Positions 1 through 6,447 of a stretch of 6,447 nt of DNA are shown piece by piece. Source of the DNA: WQZF01 sp031556405 (lineage in GTDB: Bacteria > Pseudomonadota > Gammaproteobacteria > Burkholderiales > Rhodocyclaceae); contig JAVBTC010000042.1 of the NCBI GenBank assembly GCA_031556405.1, positions 1-6,447 of the forward strand. The letters run 5' to 3'. Under the pieces are notes generated by a model. It was not told where the DNA came from, ran no database searches, and saw nothing but the letters and a program-made list of their open reading frames with translations. Made by a program: the position numbers and the translations under genes. Numbering within the stretch: position 1 is the first letter of the stretch; each line of letters opens with the position of its first letter.

Positions 1-175
1 GGGGCTTCGGTCCCATTCAAACCTCGTCAAAATTTGCAGCATTGGATGCTCCAATATCCCTCTTCCCTGCAATTCCGGCAACCCCTCTTCCGCTCTAATC
101 CCTTGATCCATCAGCATCGGAGAATTGTTCAGGACCGACTATTTATATTCCAATGATTCCTGCCGGCGGAACTTC

Positions 176-220
176 CGCGTGGGCACGCTGCGTCCACCCA
201 CGTGAAGCGCCACCCTACGA
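176..220. repeat. Degenerate palindromic intergenic repeat (GTAGGGTGG-type)
   Basis: Read on the minus strand, this stretch begins TCGTAGGGTGG and ends with GCGTGCCCACGCG. It contains a 6-bp inverted repeat, CGTGGG at 178-183 and CCCACG at 197-202. The layout resembles the short palindromic repeats starting GTAGGGTGG that are scattered between genes in many proteobacteria. This copy is imperfect, because the first arm is interrupted and a second GTGGGTGG block sits inside it. The family assignment is from memory of the general motif, and no second copy lies in this window. Only the inverted repeat is directly demonstrable. Confidence 0.4.
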
Positions 221-279
221 CAGGATTGCAGATGGAACCGGCAATGCCGCACCCGCCCATGCGGATCATTCCGGTAATC

Positions 280-294
280 GGGCGCCGGGCGCCC
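280..294 (-). terminator. GC-rich hairpin downstream of feoA, possible operon end
   Basis: A near-perfect 15-base palindrome (GGGCGCC, one base, GGCGCCC on the minus strand) lies about 28 bases past the feoA stop, preceded by a second palindrome at 298-307 (GAAGCGCTTC). A further inverted repeat, 313-319 with 333-339, overlaps the feoA stop codon. None is followed by a run of T on the minus strand, so this is not a classical intrinsic terminator. It could be a 3' end stabilising hairpin or a Rho-assisted end. Confidence 0.25.
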
Positions 295-321
295 TTTGAA
301 GCGCTTCCCGCGAAACCGCCT

Positions 322-576
322 TTACCGCTTCTGCGGTTTTCCGTGCGGTTTTCCACTTTCTCCCGTAACCGGAATACAGGCCGCAATCTGGCTCTCGATG
401 GCGATTTCGGCATGTTCGATGCGCAGGATCGTCGTCGGCTTGTGCTGCACGACCGTCACCCATTCGCCGGGAACGAGGCCGTAAGCGAAAAGACGCAACT
501 GTGTCTGCGCATCGAGCGTTTTGTCGAAATGGCCGATGCGCGCGCGGGAGCCGTGGGAAAGATCGGTAAGCGTCAT
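322..576 (-). CDS. feoA: FeoA family ferrous iron transport protein
   Basis: An 84-residue cytosolic protein of the FeoA family, a small SH3-like domain that works with the FeoB permease in Fe(II) uptake, probably by binding FeoB and tuning its activity. The core AYGLVPGEWVTVV (residues 31-43), followed by a beta-rich stretch to IAACIPV (64-70), matches the family pattern of a Gly-Leu-x-Pro-Gly turn and the SH3-like strands. The last 14 residues are a polar, Lys-rich tail. The start at 576 is chosen because AGGAG sits 8 bases upstream. The frame stays open further upstream, but that part lies over the preceding gene and reads as an Arg-rich non-protein. It is the last gene of a feoB, CxxC protein, feoA operon, the reverse of the usual feoA-feoB order. 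It starts 20 bases after the previous stop. Confidence 0.9.
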   Translation of the reverse strand: MTLTDLSHGSRARIGHFDKTLDAQTQLRLFAYGLVPGEWVTVVQHKPTTILRIEHAEIAIESQIAACIPVTGESGKPHGKPQKR

Positions 577-596
577 GATGGTTTCTCCTGCTTTCT

Positions 597-890
597 TCAG
601 GCCGTCACCGTGATCCCGATCCGCCGCAACAGCCGGGTTGCGGCGCGGGCAAGCGCGGAATGGCCGGAAGGAACGAAAGTATGGTGGCAATGCGGACAGC
701 AAACGGTGTGGCAGGCGCTGCCGCGATGCAAGGTACATTCCGCGCACTTCGTTTGCGCCGCCGGTGTTGCGGGATCGAAACGGTGCGCGCAGATCGGGCA
801 GGAAAGCATCTGCTGATGTTGCATTCGTGACTGTGTTTGCGACTGTACTTGTGTCTGCATCGGTGTCTGCGCCTGTGCATTCGTTTTCAT
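597..890 (-). CDS. Small Cys-rich (three CxxC) protein encoded between feoB and feoA
   Basis: A 97-residue protein I cannot assign to a named family. Residues 2-28 are low-complexity, rich in Gln, Thr and Met. Residues 31-70 hold three CxxC pairs (C31/C34, C49/C52, C65/C68) plus C60, C64, H69 and H70. Residues 78-97 look like a short amphipathic Arg-rich helix. The spacing suggests a zinc ribbon, rubredoxin-like knuckles or an Fe-S site. GGAGG lies 8 bases upstream of the chosen ATG and falls inside the last codons of feoB, whose TGA is only 4 bases away, so translation is probably coupled. Internal Met codons at residues 11, 23 and 28 are alternatives that would drop the Gln-rich part. By position it could be an FeoC analogue, but it lacks a visible winged-helix FeoC layout. 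No signal peptide or membrane span is evident. An Fe-related role is inferred from the operon only. Confidence 0.8.
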   Translation of the reverse strand: MKTNAQAQTPMQTQVQSQTQSRMQHQQMLSCPICAHRFDPATPAAQTKCAECTLHRGSACHTVCCPHCHHTFVPSGHSALARAATRLLRRIGITVTA

Positions 891-894
891 GGAT

Positions 895-2856
<1,962 letters not shown>

Positions 2857-2924
2857 GGGGCGCCCTCGATGTCGCCCCGGATTTTCACCGCATGGAACAT
2901 GGATAAGAGTCTCGGAAAACTACA

Positions 2925-2940
2925 CTACATAGCTACATAG
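2925..2940. repeat. Tandem 8-bp repeat CTACATAG x2 in the feoB leader
   Basis: Two perfect, directly adjacent copies of CTACATAG (2925-2932 and 2933-2940). Each unit is itself nearly palindromic (CTA-CA-TAG), so the pair also forms an ATAGCTA-centred dyad. A partial third copy, ACTACA, precedes them. The repeat would lie about 65-80 bases inside the feoB leader transcript, if the proposed start near 3005 is correct. It could be an operator or a simple slippage repeat; nothing distinguishes these. Confidence 0.5.
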
Positions 2941-2991
2941 AAAAACACGAAAAATCCGCATCACCCGCGCACGGTATTCATTCCATATAAA

Positions 2992-3017
2992 TGATAAGAG
3001 TTATTATTACGATTATC
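2992..3017. promoter_or_regulatory. Fur-box-like operator of the feo operon
   Basis: TGATAAG-A-GTTATTA at 2992-3006 matches the 7-1-7 Fur pattern (TGATAAT-n-ATTATCA) at 11 of 14 positions by my hand alignment. A second, overlapping match at 2999-3017 agrees with the 19-bp GATAATGATAATCATTATC consensus at 12 of 19 positions, including an intact ATTATC end. Overlapping boxes are typical of Fur sites. The site covers the -10 element and expected start point of the minus-strand promoter, where a repressor would block initiation. Fur repression with Fe(II) as corepressor is established for feo genes elsewhere; here it is inferred from sequence and placement. Confidence 0.6.
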
Positions 3018-3040
3018 TGTAAGTCTTCGTGTAAAAGCAA
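3012..3040 (-). promoter_or_regulatory. Promoter of the feoB operon
   Basis: On the minus strand, TTGCTT (3040-3035) is followed by a 17-base spacer and GATAAT (3017-3012). The -10 matches TATAAT at 5 of 6 positions and the -35 matches TTGACA at only 3 of 6. Transcription would start near 3005, giving a leader of about 150 bases before the feoB ATG. The -10 lies inside the Fur-like site, which supports both assignments together. Confidence 0.5.
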
Positions 3041-3127
3041 GATGCCGCATCATGGATACGATCGTTTTATCCCGGAAACGAGGAAAAAAACCGGCAGGCG
3101 GCGCGCAAAAATGCCGAAAAGCATCCG

Positions 3128-3136
3128 TGCTAGAAT
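3128..3136 (+). promoter_or_regulatory. Extended -10 promoter for riboflavin synthase gene
   Basis: TGCTAGAAT fits the extended -10 pattern TGnTATAAT with one mismatch. No convincing -35 sits 16-18 bases upstream, as is common for extended -10 promoters. The start point would be near 3143, leaving a leader of about 115 bases. It points away from the feoB promoter and lies about 90 bases outside the Fur-like site, so iron control of this gene is not expected from this arrangement. Confidence 0.45.
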
Positions 3137-3214
3137 TGCGGCGCGGGTTTTCTCTGAAGTTACCCTGGGTTTACTCCGACTCCGGCATCGCCGCCATCTT
3201 CACCATCCTCGCAG

Positions 3215-3250
3215 TCCTTTTTCTTACTTCTCAATTCTTTCTCCGCTTTC
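3215..3250 (+). promoter_or_regulatory. Pyrimidine-rich leader of riboflavin synthase gene, no Shine-Dalgarno
   Basis: 32 of these 36 bases are C or T, and no AGGAG-like sequence occurs in the 20 bases before the ATG at 3257. Pyrimidine-rich, unstructured leaders can be recruited through ribosomal protein S1 instead of by anti-Shine-Dalgarno pairing. That reading is inference. The tract shares the 8-mer CAGTCCTT (3212-3219) with the similar tract before coaX. Confidence 0.4.
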
Positions 3251-3256
3251 CGTGCC

Positions 3257-3913
3257 ATGTTTTCAGGAATCGTCGCCGCCGTCGGCCGCATCACCGGAAT
3301 CCAGCCACTCTCCACGTCTTCCGCAGGCGGCGTCACCGCACCCGGGACAACCCAACGCCTGACGGTCGCTTCCGCCGGCCTCGATCTTGCCGACGTCGCG
3401 CTTGGCGATTCGATCGCCTGCAACGGCGTCTGTCTTACCGTCGTGGCGCGCGGTGACGGCGAATTCGCCGTCGACGTATCGCCGGAAACGCTTTCCTGCA
3501 CGGTCGGGCTCGACGCCCTTGGGGAAATCAATCTGGAAAAAGCCCTGCGTCTTGCCGACCGCCTAGGCGGCCACCTCGTCTCCGGCCATGTCGACGGCGT
3601 CGGCACCGTATTGCGGATGGAACCGGTCGATGCCGAATGTTTCCTGCTGGAAATCCAGGCGCCCCCGGCGCTGGCGAAATACATCGCGCCAAAAGGTTCG
3701 ATTGCCATCGACGGCGTCAGCCTGACCACCAATCGCGTCGACGGCGCCGTCTTTTCGATCAACCTGATTCCCCACACGCTGGAGCGGACAACGCTGCGCC
3801 GCCTCAAATCCGGCAGCCGCATCAATCTGGAAGTCGACCTGATCGCGCGCTACGTCGAAAGAATGATGAGCTCGGAAAGCAACGCACCGGCCAACGCACT
3901 GGCGCCGGTATAA
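3257..3913 (+). CDS. ribE: Riboflavin synthase, alpha chain
   Basis: A 218-residue cytosolic enzyme that converts two 6,7-dimethyl-8-ribityllumazines into riboflavin plus the pyrimidinedione, the last step of riboflavin synthesis. It has the family's two tandem lumazine-binding barrels. Repeat 1 starts at MFSGIV and carries GDSIACNGVCLTV (50-62) and SPETL (75-79). Repeat 2 carries GGHLVSGHVDGVG (104-116), KGSIAIDGVSLT (146-157) and IPHTLERTTL (171-180). A C-terminal helix, DLIARYVERM (194-203), is of the kind that mediates trimerisation. An Ala/Ser/Thr/Gly-rich insertion at about 18-33 makes it slightly longer than the E. coli enzyme. The MFSGIV start is fixed by family conservation despite the absence of a ribosome binding site. 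No ribD, ribBA or ribH gene adjoins it and no FMN riboswitch precedes it. The symbol ribC is also used for this protein. Confidence 0.96.
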   Translation: MFSGIVAAVGRITGIQPLSTSSAGGVTAPGTTQRLTVASAGLDLADVALGDSIACNGVCLTVVARGDGEFAVDVSPETLSCTVGLDALGEINLEKALRLADRLGGHLVSGHVDGVGTVLRMEPVDAECFLLEIQAPPALAKYIAPKGSIAIDGVSLTTNRVDGAVFSINLIPHTLERTTLRRLKSGSRINLEVDLIARYVERMMSSESNAPANALAPV

Positions 3914-3956
3914 CCTTCGCGGACGGTTTCGCGGTCTCTATATCGCCCGCGGAAAA

Positions 3957-4007
3957 TTTCCCAGTCCTTCCCAGCCTTCCAGCCTTTTTCCCTCCCTCCA
4001 CTTCCCC
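3957..4007 (+). promoter_or_regulatory. Pyrimidine-rich tract with 10-base tandem units before coaX
   Basis: 44 of 51 bases are C or T. The tract contains loosely tandem 10-base units, CCAGTCCTTC (3961-3970) and CCAGCCTTCC (3971-3980), followed by AGCCTTTTTC. The only AGG before the coaX ATG touches it, too close to serve as a Shine-Dalgarno sequence. The tract could be an S1-type translation leader or a degenerate dispersed repeat. A short palindrome (GGAAAATTTCC, 3951-3961) abuts it. No separate promoter for coaX is evident, so coaX may be co-transcribed with the riboflavin synthase gene. Confidence 0.4.
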
Positions 4008-4020
4008 GACCGGACCCAGG

Positions 4021-4776
4021 ATGATCGTTGCCATCGACATCGGCAATACCCGCATCAAATGGGGCATCAGGCGCAAGGAAGAGCCCGTGCACGTGGGCAC
4101 CTGGGACGATTACGGCACCCTGGCGACCGCGCAGGCGGATGAACTGGCGACAGCCGCCGAGAAATGGCCGCGCAATACACGGGTCGTCCTGTGCAACGTG
4201 GCGAGGCCCGAGGTCGTCGCCACGCTCGATGCGCTCTTCTCCGCGCGCGGACTGATACCGCATTGGCTCACCGCCACGGAATCCGCCTGCGGCGTGCGAA
4301 ACGCATACAGCGACCCGCGCCAGCTCGGCGCCGACCGCTGGGCGGCGCTGATCGGCGCGCGGTCGCTGGATATCGGCGCCTGCCTCGTCGTCTGTGCCGG
4401 CACCGCGACCACCATCGATTACCTCGATTCCGACGGCGCCTTCCATGGCGGCATGATCCTGCCCGGACTCGGCCTGATGCGGGCCGCACTGGCGAGCGGC
4501 ACGGCGCAGTTGACCCTGATGGAAGGCACGCCGGAGTTGCCCCCCGAAGTCCCCGGCGTCTGGCCGCGCAATACGCATGACGCCATCGAGCGCGGCTGCA
4601 TTTCCGCCCAGACCGGCGCCATAGAACACGTCCGGCGCCGACTGCCGGAAAAAACCCCGCTCATTCTCTCCGGTGGAGCCGCGCCGCGCCTCTTGCCGCA
4701 TCTGAGCGTGCAGGCGCGCCTGGTCGAAAAACTGGCGCTCGAGGGATTGTTCCAGTTCGCCTGCACGCTGCCGTAG
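4021..4776 (+). CDS. coaX: Type III pantothenate kinase
   Basis: A 251-residue cytosolic kinase that phosphorylates pantothenate with ATP, the first committed step of coenzyme A synthesis. It belongs to the ASKHA fold (acetate and sugar kinase/Hsp70/actin). Type III enzymes are not inhibited by CoA and commonly need a monovalent cation, both family knowledge. Visible motifs are DIGNTRIKW (6-14, phosphate 1), GADRWAAL (103-110, with the presumed catalytic Asp105), CAGTATTID (125-133, phosphate 2), GGMILPGLGLM (143-153), THDAIERG (185-192) and SGGAA (217-221). The start is set by the family's MxxAIDIGNT beginning. The frame is open far upstream, but only because it overlaps the previous gene out of frame. 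It lies 107 bases after riboflavin synthase, on the same strand. No birA, a common neighbour in betaproteobacteria, is present here. The length is normal and no key residue is missing. Confidence 0.96.
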   Translation: MIVAIDIGNTRIKWGIRRKEEPVHVGTWDDYGTLATAQADELATAAEKWPRNTRVVLCNVARPEVVATLDALFSARGLIPHWLTATESACGVRNAYSDPRQLGADRWAALIGARSLDIGACLVVCAGTATTIDYLDSDGAFHGGMILPGLGLMRAALASGTAQLTLMEGTPELPPEVPGVWPRNTHDAIERGCISAQTGAIEHVRRRLPEKTPLILSGGAAPRLLPHLSVQARLVEKLALEGLFQFACTLP

Positions 4777-4789
4777 CTTTTTTCCGCCG

Positions 4790-4842
4790 TTTCACCGGCA
4801 AAATTTCACCGGCCGGATTTCGCTGACCGCGCGCTGACCGCG
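4790..4842. repeat. Two pairs of direct repeats upstream of trpB2
   Basis: TTTCACCGGC occurs at 4790-4799 and 4804-4813 (period 14). Then CGCTGACCGCG occurs twice with no gap (4821-4831 and 4832-4842), an exact 11-bp tandem duplication flanked on each side by ATTTCG. Eleven bases is about one helical turn, so the copies would face the same side of the DNA. They lie roughly 50-100 bases upstream of the proposed -10 for the next gene, a position suited to activator binding. No known regulator is recognised. Confidence 0.55.
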
Positions 4843-4857
4843 ATTTCGTGAATGCGC

Positions 4858-4894
4858 CCGGCTCATGTCCAGCCGGAACGACAGGCGGTATACT
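4858..4894 (+). promoter_or_regulatory. Presumed trpB2 promoter with a dyad over the -35
   Basis: TATACT (4889-4894) matches the -10 consensus at 5 of 6 positions. The hexamer 17 bases upstream (TGTCCA, 4866-4871) is a poor -35. It lies in the loop of a perfect inverted repeat, CCGGCT (4858-4863) and AGCCGG (4871-4876), spaced by 7 bases. A weak -35 overlapped by a dyad suggests a regulated promoter. Transcription would begin near 4901, about 57 bases before the ATG. Confidence 0.4.
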
Positions 4895-4957
4895 CGGCGA
4901 CACACAAAATATCCGCCTCGTCGTCACTACCGTGGCGTTCCTTTTCTGGAGATTTCG

Positions 4958-6337
4958 ATGACGCAATCCGACCCGTACAACACTCGCATCCTGCTGGAAC
5001 AAAGCGAGATTCCGACCCACTGGTACAACATCGCCGCCGACCTGTCGACACCGCCGGCGCCGCCGCTGGGACCGGACGGACAGCCGGTCTCGGTCGAGAA
5101 AATGGCGGAAATCTTTCCGATGAACATCCTCGAACAGGAAATGAGCCTGGAACGCTGGCTGCCGATTCCCGAGGAAGTCCGGCAGATCTACGCGCTCTGG
5201 CGTCCCGCCCCGCTGTGCCGCGCCACGCGGCTGGAAGCGTTGCTGCAGACGCCGGCGAAAATTTTCTACAAGAACGAAAGCGTTTCCCCCGCCGGATCGC
5301 ACAAACCGAATTCGGCCATCGCGCAGGCCTATTTCAACCACGCCGCCGGTATCCGCCGCATGACGACCGAAACCGGCGCCGGACAATGGGGCTGCTCGCT
5401 CGCGTTCGCCGGGCAGATGTTCGGCATCGCGGTACGCATCTACATGGTCAGGGTGAGTTACGACCAGAAACCGTTCCGCCGCTCGATGATGCGCACCTGG
5501 GGTGCCGAGGTCTTCGCCAGCCCGAGCGGAATGACGCAATCGGGACGCGCGGCGCTGGCGCAGGATCCGGACAACGAAGGCTCGCTCGGCCTGGCTATCT
5601 CCGAGGCGGTCGAAGAAGCGGCGGCACGCGCCGACACCACCTACGGCCTCGGCTCGGTGCTCAATCACGTCGTTCTGCACCAGACGATCATCGGCCTGGA
5701 AGCGAAAAAACAATTCGACAAGATCGGGCTTTACCCTGACATCATCATCGGGCCCTGCGGTGGCGGCACTTCCTTCGGCGGTATCGCCTTCCCGTTCCTT
5801 GCCGACCGCGCCGCCGGCGACAAGCGCGCCGAGCATCTGCGCTGCATCGCCGTCGAACCGACGTCGTGCCCGACACTGACACGCGGTACCTACGCCTACG
5901 ATTTCGGCGACGCTTCCGGCTATACGCCGATGATGAAAATGTTCACCCTCGGCCACGATTTCATGCCGCCCGGCATCCATGCCGGCGGCCTGCGCTACCA
6001 CGGCGCCTCACAGCTCATTTCGCAACTCGTGCACGAAAAACTGGTCGAGGCGGTCGCGGTGCCGCAGCTTGCCACTTTCGAGGCCGGCACCCAGTTCGCC
6101 TGCGCCGAAGGCATCATTCCCGCGCCGGAATCGTGCCACGCCATCCGGGCCGCGATCGACGAAGCGTTGAAATGCAAGGCAACGGGCGAGGAAAAAACCA
6201 TCCTCTTCAATCTCACCGGGCACGGCCATTTCGACATGGCCGCCTATGACCGTTACTTCGCCAATGCGCTCGAAGATTACGAGTATCCGGCGGCGGCACT
6301 CGCCGCGTCGCTGGCGCATTTGCCCAAGGTCGGCTGA
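4958..6337 (+). CDS. trpB2: TrpB2-class tryptophan synthase beta-like enzyme (PLP-dependent)
   Basis: A 459-residue fold-type II PLP enzyme of the TrpB2 (TrpB-like) branch, expected to join indole and serine or a phosphoserine-type donor to make tryptophan, or to salvage indole. Motifs in order are RPAPLCRA (82-89), the PLP lysine K116 within SPAGSHKPNSA (110-120), TETGAGQWG (137-145) with the presumed catalytic Glu138, the phosphate loop GPCGGGTSFGG (265-275), and FNLTGHGHFD (417-426). QWG and GHGHFD, in place of QHG and GRGDKD, are marks of TrpB2, as is the length (classical TrpB is about 400). The start at 4958 has GGAG 6 bases upstream; the frame is open back to 4865, but that part is Arg-rich and overlaps the promoter. 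No trpA, trpC or trpF is in view, so it is not part of a classical trp operon here. It probably has its own promoter and is followed within 4 bases by another gene. Confidence 0.93.
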   Translation: MTQSDPYNTRILLEQSEIPTHWYNIAADLSTPPAPPLGPDGQPVSVEKMAEIFPMNILEQEMSLERWLPIPEEVRQIYALWRPAPLCRATRLEALLQTPAKIFYKNESVSPAGSHKPNSAIAQAYFNHAAGIRRMTTETGAGQWGCSLAFAGQMFGIAVRIYMVRVSYDQKPFRRSMMRTWGAEVFASPSGMTQSGRAALAQDPDNEGSLGLAISEAVEEAAARADTTYGLGSVLNHVVLHQTIIGLEAKKQFDKIGLYPDIIIGPCGGGTSFGGIAFPFLADRAAGDKRAEHLRCIAVEPTSCPTLTRGTYAYDFGDASGYTPMMKMFTLGHDFMPPGIHAGGLRYHGASQLISQLVHEKLVEAVAVPQLATFEAGTQFACAEGIIPAPESCHAIRAAIDEALKCKATGEEKTILFNLTGHGHFDMAAYDRYFANALEDYEYPAAALAASLAHLPKVG

Positions 6338-6341
6338 TATC

Positions 6342-6447
6342 GTGACAATCCTCGTCGTTCGGCTCGTTCTCGCCAATCTGCTGTTCTATGCCTTTACCAA
6401 CGGCTATCTCGGCAAACCAGAACAGCCGGATGCCGAGCGCCTGGCCC
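6342..6447 (+). CDS. N-terminus of a membrane-anchored protein, possibly SPOR-domain family (partial)
   Basis: Thirty-five codons are visible before the window ends. A GTG start (6342) gives (M)TILVVRLVLANLLFYAFTNGYLG, a single hydrophobic anchor with a short N-terminal side, then KPEQPDAERLA, a polar stretch. This arrangement resembles the start of betaproteobacterial inner-membrane proteins that carry a C-terminal peptidoglycan-binding SPOR domain and are often encoded near coaX. No SPOR domain is visible here, so the family is inference. The start lies 4 bases after the trpB2 stop. The only purine patch, AAGG at 6326-6329, is 12 bases upstream, a weak ribosome site, so coupling to trpB2 translation is likely. 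The frame is open upstream inside trpB2, but the hydrophobic segment begins right at this GTG. Confidence 0.6.
   Translation, partial: MTILVVRLVLANLLFYAFTNGYLGKPEQPDAERLA

Larger units (their letters stand above)
1..321. other. Gene-free left flank
   Basis: I see no credible gene on either strand in this stretch. The open frames crossing it have no family resemblance and no ribosome binding site. It is more AT-rich than the genes to its right. It holds a hairpin at bases 1-14 (5-bp stem including one G-T pair, closing a C-TTCG-G tetraloop), a perfect hairpin at 41-55 (ATTGGA, 3-base loop, TCCAAT), a degraded palindromic repeat at about 176-220, and a GC palindrome at 280-294. The feoB-feoA operon reads leftward into this region, so its transcripts should end here. 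What lies further left is not visible. Confidence 0.6.
2857..3256. other. Divergent intergenic region between feoB and riboflavin synthase
   Basis: A 400-base gene-free region that separates leftward feoB from rightward riboflavin synthase. It is clearly more AT-rich in the middle (about 2920-3040) than the flanking genes. From left to right it holds the feoB Shine-Dalgarno and leader, a tandem CTACATAG repeat (2925-2940), the Fur-like site and feoB promoter (2992-3040), small palindromes at 3041-3051 and 3058-3065, an extended -10 element for the rightward gene (3128-3136), and a pyrimidine-rich leader. The 9-mer GATAAGAGT occurs twice on the plus strand (2902-2910 and 2993-3001). I see no riboswitch and no small RNA gene I could defend. 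Confidence 0.6.

Noticed and set aside
121..160. Promoter-like TTGTTC and TATATT pair
   Set aside because: The spacing is only about 13 bases and no gene lies downstream on that strand.
577..747. Earlier start for feoA adding 57 residues
   Set aside because: The extension lies over the CxxC gene, is Arg/Pro-rich, and the start at 576 has AGGAG 8 bases upstream.
202..816. Plus-strand frame of 204 codons opposite feoA and the CxxC gene
   Set aside because: No family resemblance, and it overlaps two minus-strand genes that have good ribosome sites and operon context.
2871..2890. GGTGAAAATCC-like string on the minus strand in the feoB leader, recalling part of an FMN or cobalamin riboswitch
   Set aside because: The other conserved blocks and the paired-helix layout of those riboswitches are absent, and feoB is not a usual target.
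3637..4020. Upstream extension of coaX back into the riboflavin synthase gene
   Set aside because: The added residues overlap another gene out of frame and are not coaX-like; the MxxAIDIGNT start at 4021 matches the family.
4777..4820. Intrinsic terminator after coaX (C followed by six T, then CCGGCCGG)
   Set aside because: The T run comes directly after the stop with no stable stem before it, and the palindrome after it has no T run.
4865..4957. Earlier start for trpB2 adding 31 residues
   Set aside because: The extension is Arg-rich, overlaps the proposed promoter and has no ribosome site, whereas the start at 4958 has GGAG at good spacing.
4661..6001. Long open frame (446 codons) on the minus strand opposite coaX and trpB2
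   Set aside because: It is antisense to two genes with full family motifs, is rich in Arg, Gly and Ala as expected from GC-rich shadow frames, and has no recognisable motif.

Overview
The window is GC-rich chromosomal DNA that looks betaproteobacterial, plausibly Rhodocyclales-like. This rests on the type III pantothenate kinase next to what looks like the start of a SPOR-type inner-membrane protein, the TGnTAGAAT-type promoter, and general codon use. It is inference from gene content, not a database match. The genes look like housekeeping and metal-transport genes; I see no phage, transposase, toxin-antitoxin or confirmed CRISPR system.

Layout. Positions 1-321 carry no gene but hold a UUCG-loop hairpin at the left edge and a degraded palindromic intergenic repeat (about 176-220). 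Positions 322-2856, on the minus strand, form a ferrous-iron uptake operon in the order feoB, a small three-CxxC protein, feoA. The genes are tightly spaced and each has a good Shine-Dalgarno sequence. A 400-base divergent intergenic region follows. It holds a minus-strand promoter for feoB whose -10 is covered by a Fur-box-like sequence (2992-3017), a tandem 8-bp repeat in the feoB leader, and an extended -10 promoter pointing right toward the riboflavin synthase gene.

On the plus strand lie riboflavin synthase alpha chain (3257-3913), type III pantothenate kinase coaX (4021-4776), a TrpB2-class tryptophan synthase beta-like enzyme (4958-6337), and the first 35 codons of a membrane-anchored protein (from 6342) that runs off the window. 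The riboflavin synthase and coaX genes both lack a normal Shine-Dalgarno sequence and are instead preceded by long pyrimidine-rich leaders. The TrpB2 gene has its own regulatory-looking upstream region: a perfect tandem 11-bp repeat, a second direct repeat, and a dyad over the presumed -35.

Functional picture. Left: Fe(II) import, probably repressed by Fur when iron is replete, with an undescribed-looking cysteine-rich partner between feoB and feoA. Right: cofactor synthesis (flavins, CoA) followed by a PLP enzyme with no trpA or other trp genes in view. The most interesting items are the CxxC protein, the paired pyrimidine-rich leaders, and the repeat-decorated promoter of the orphan trpB2.
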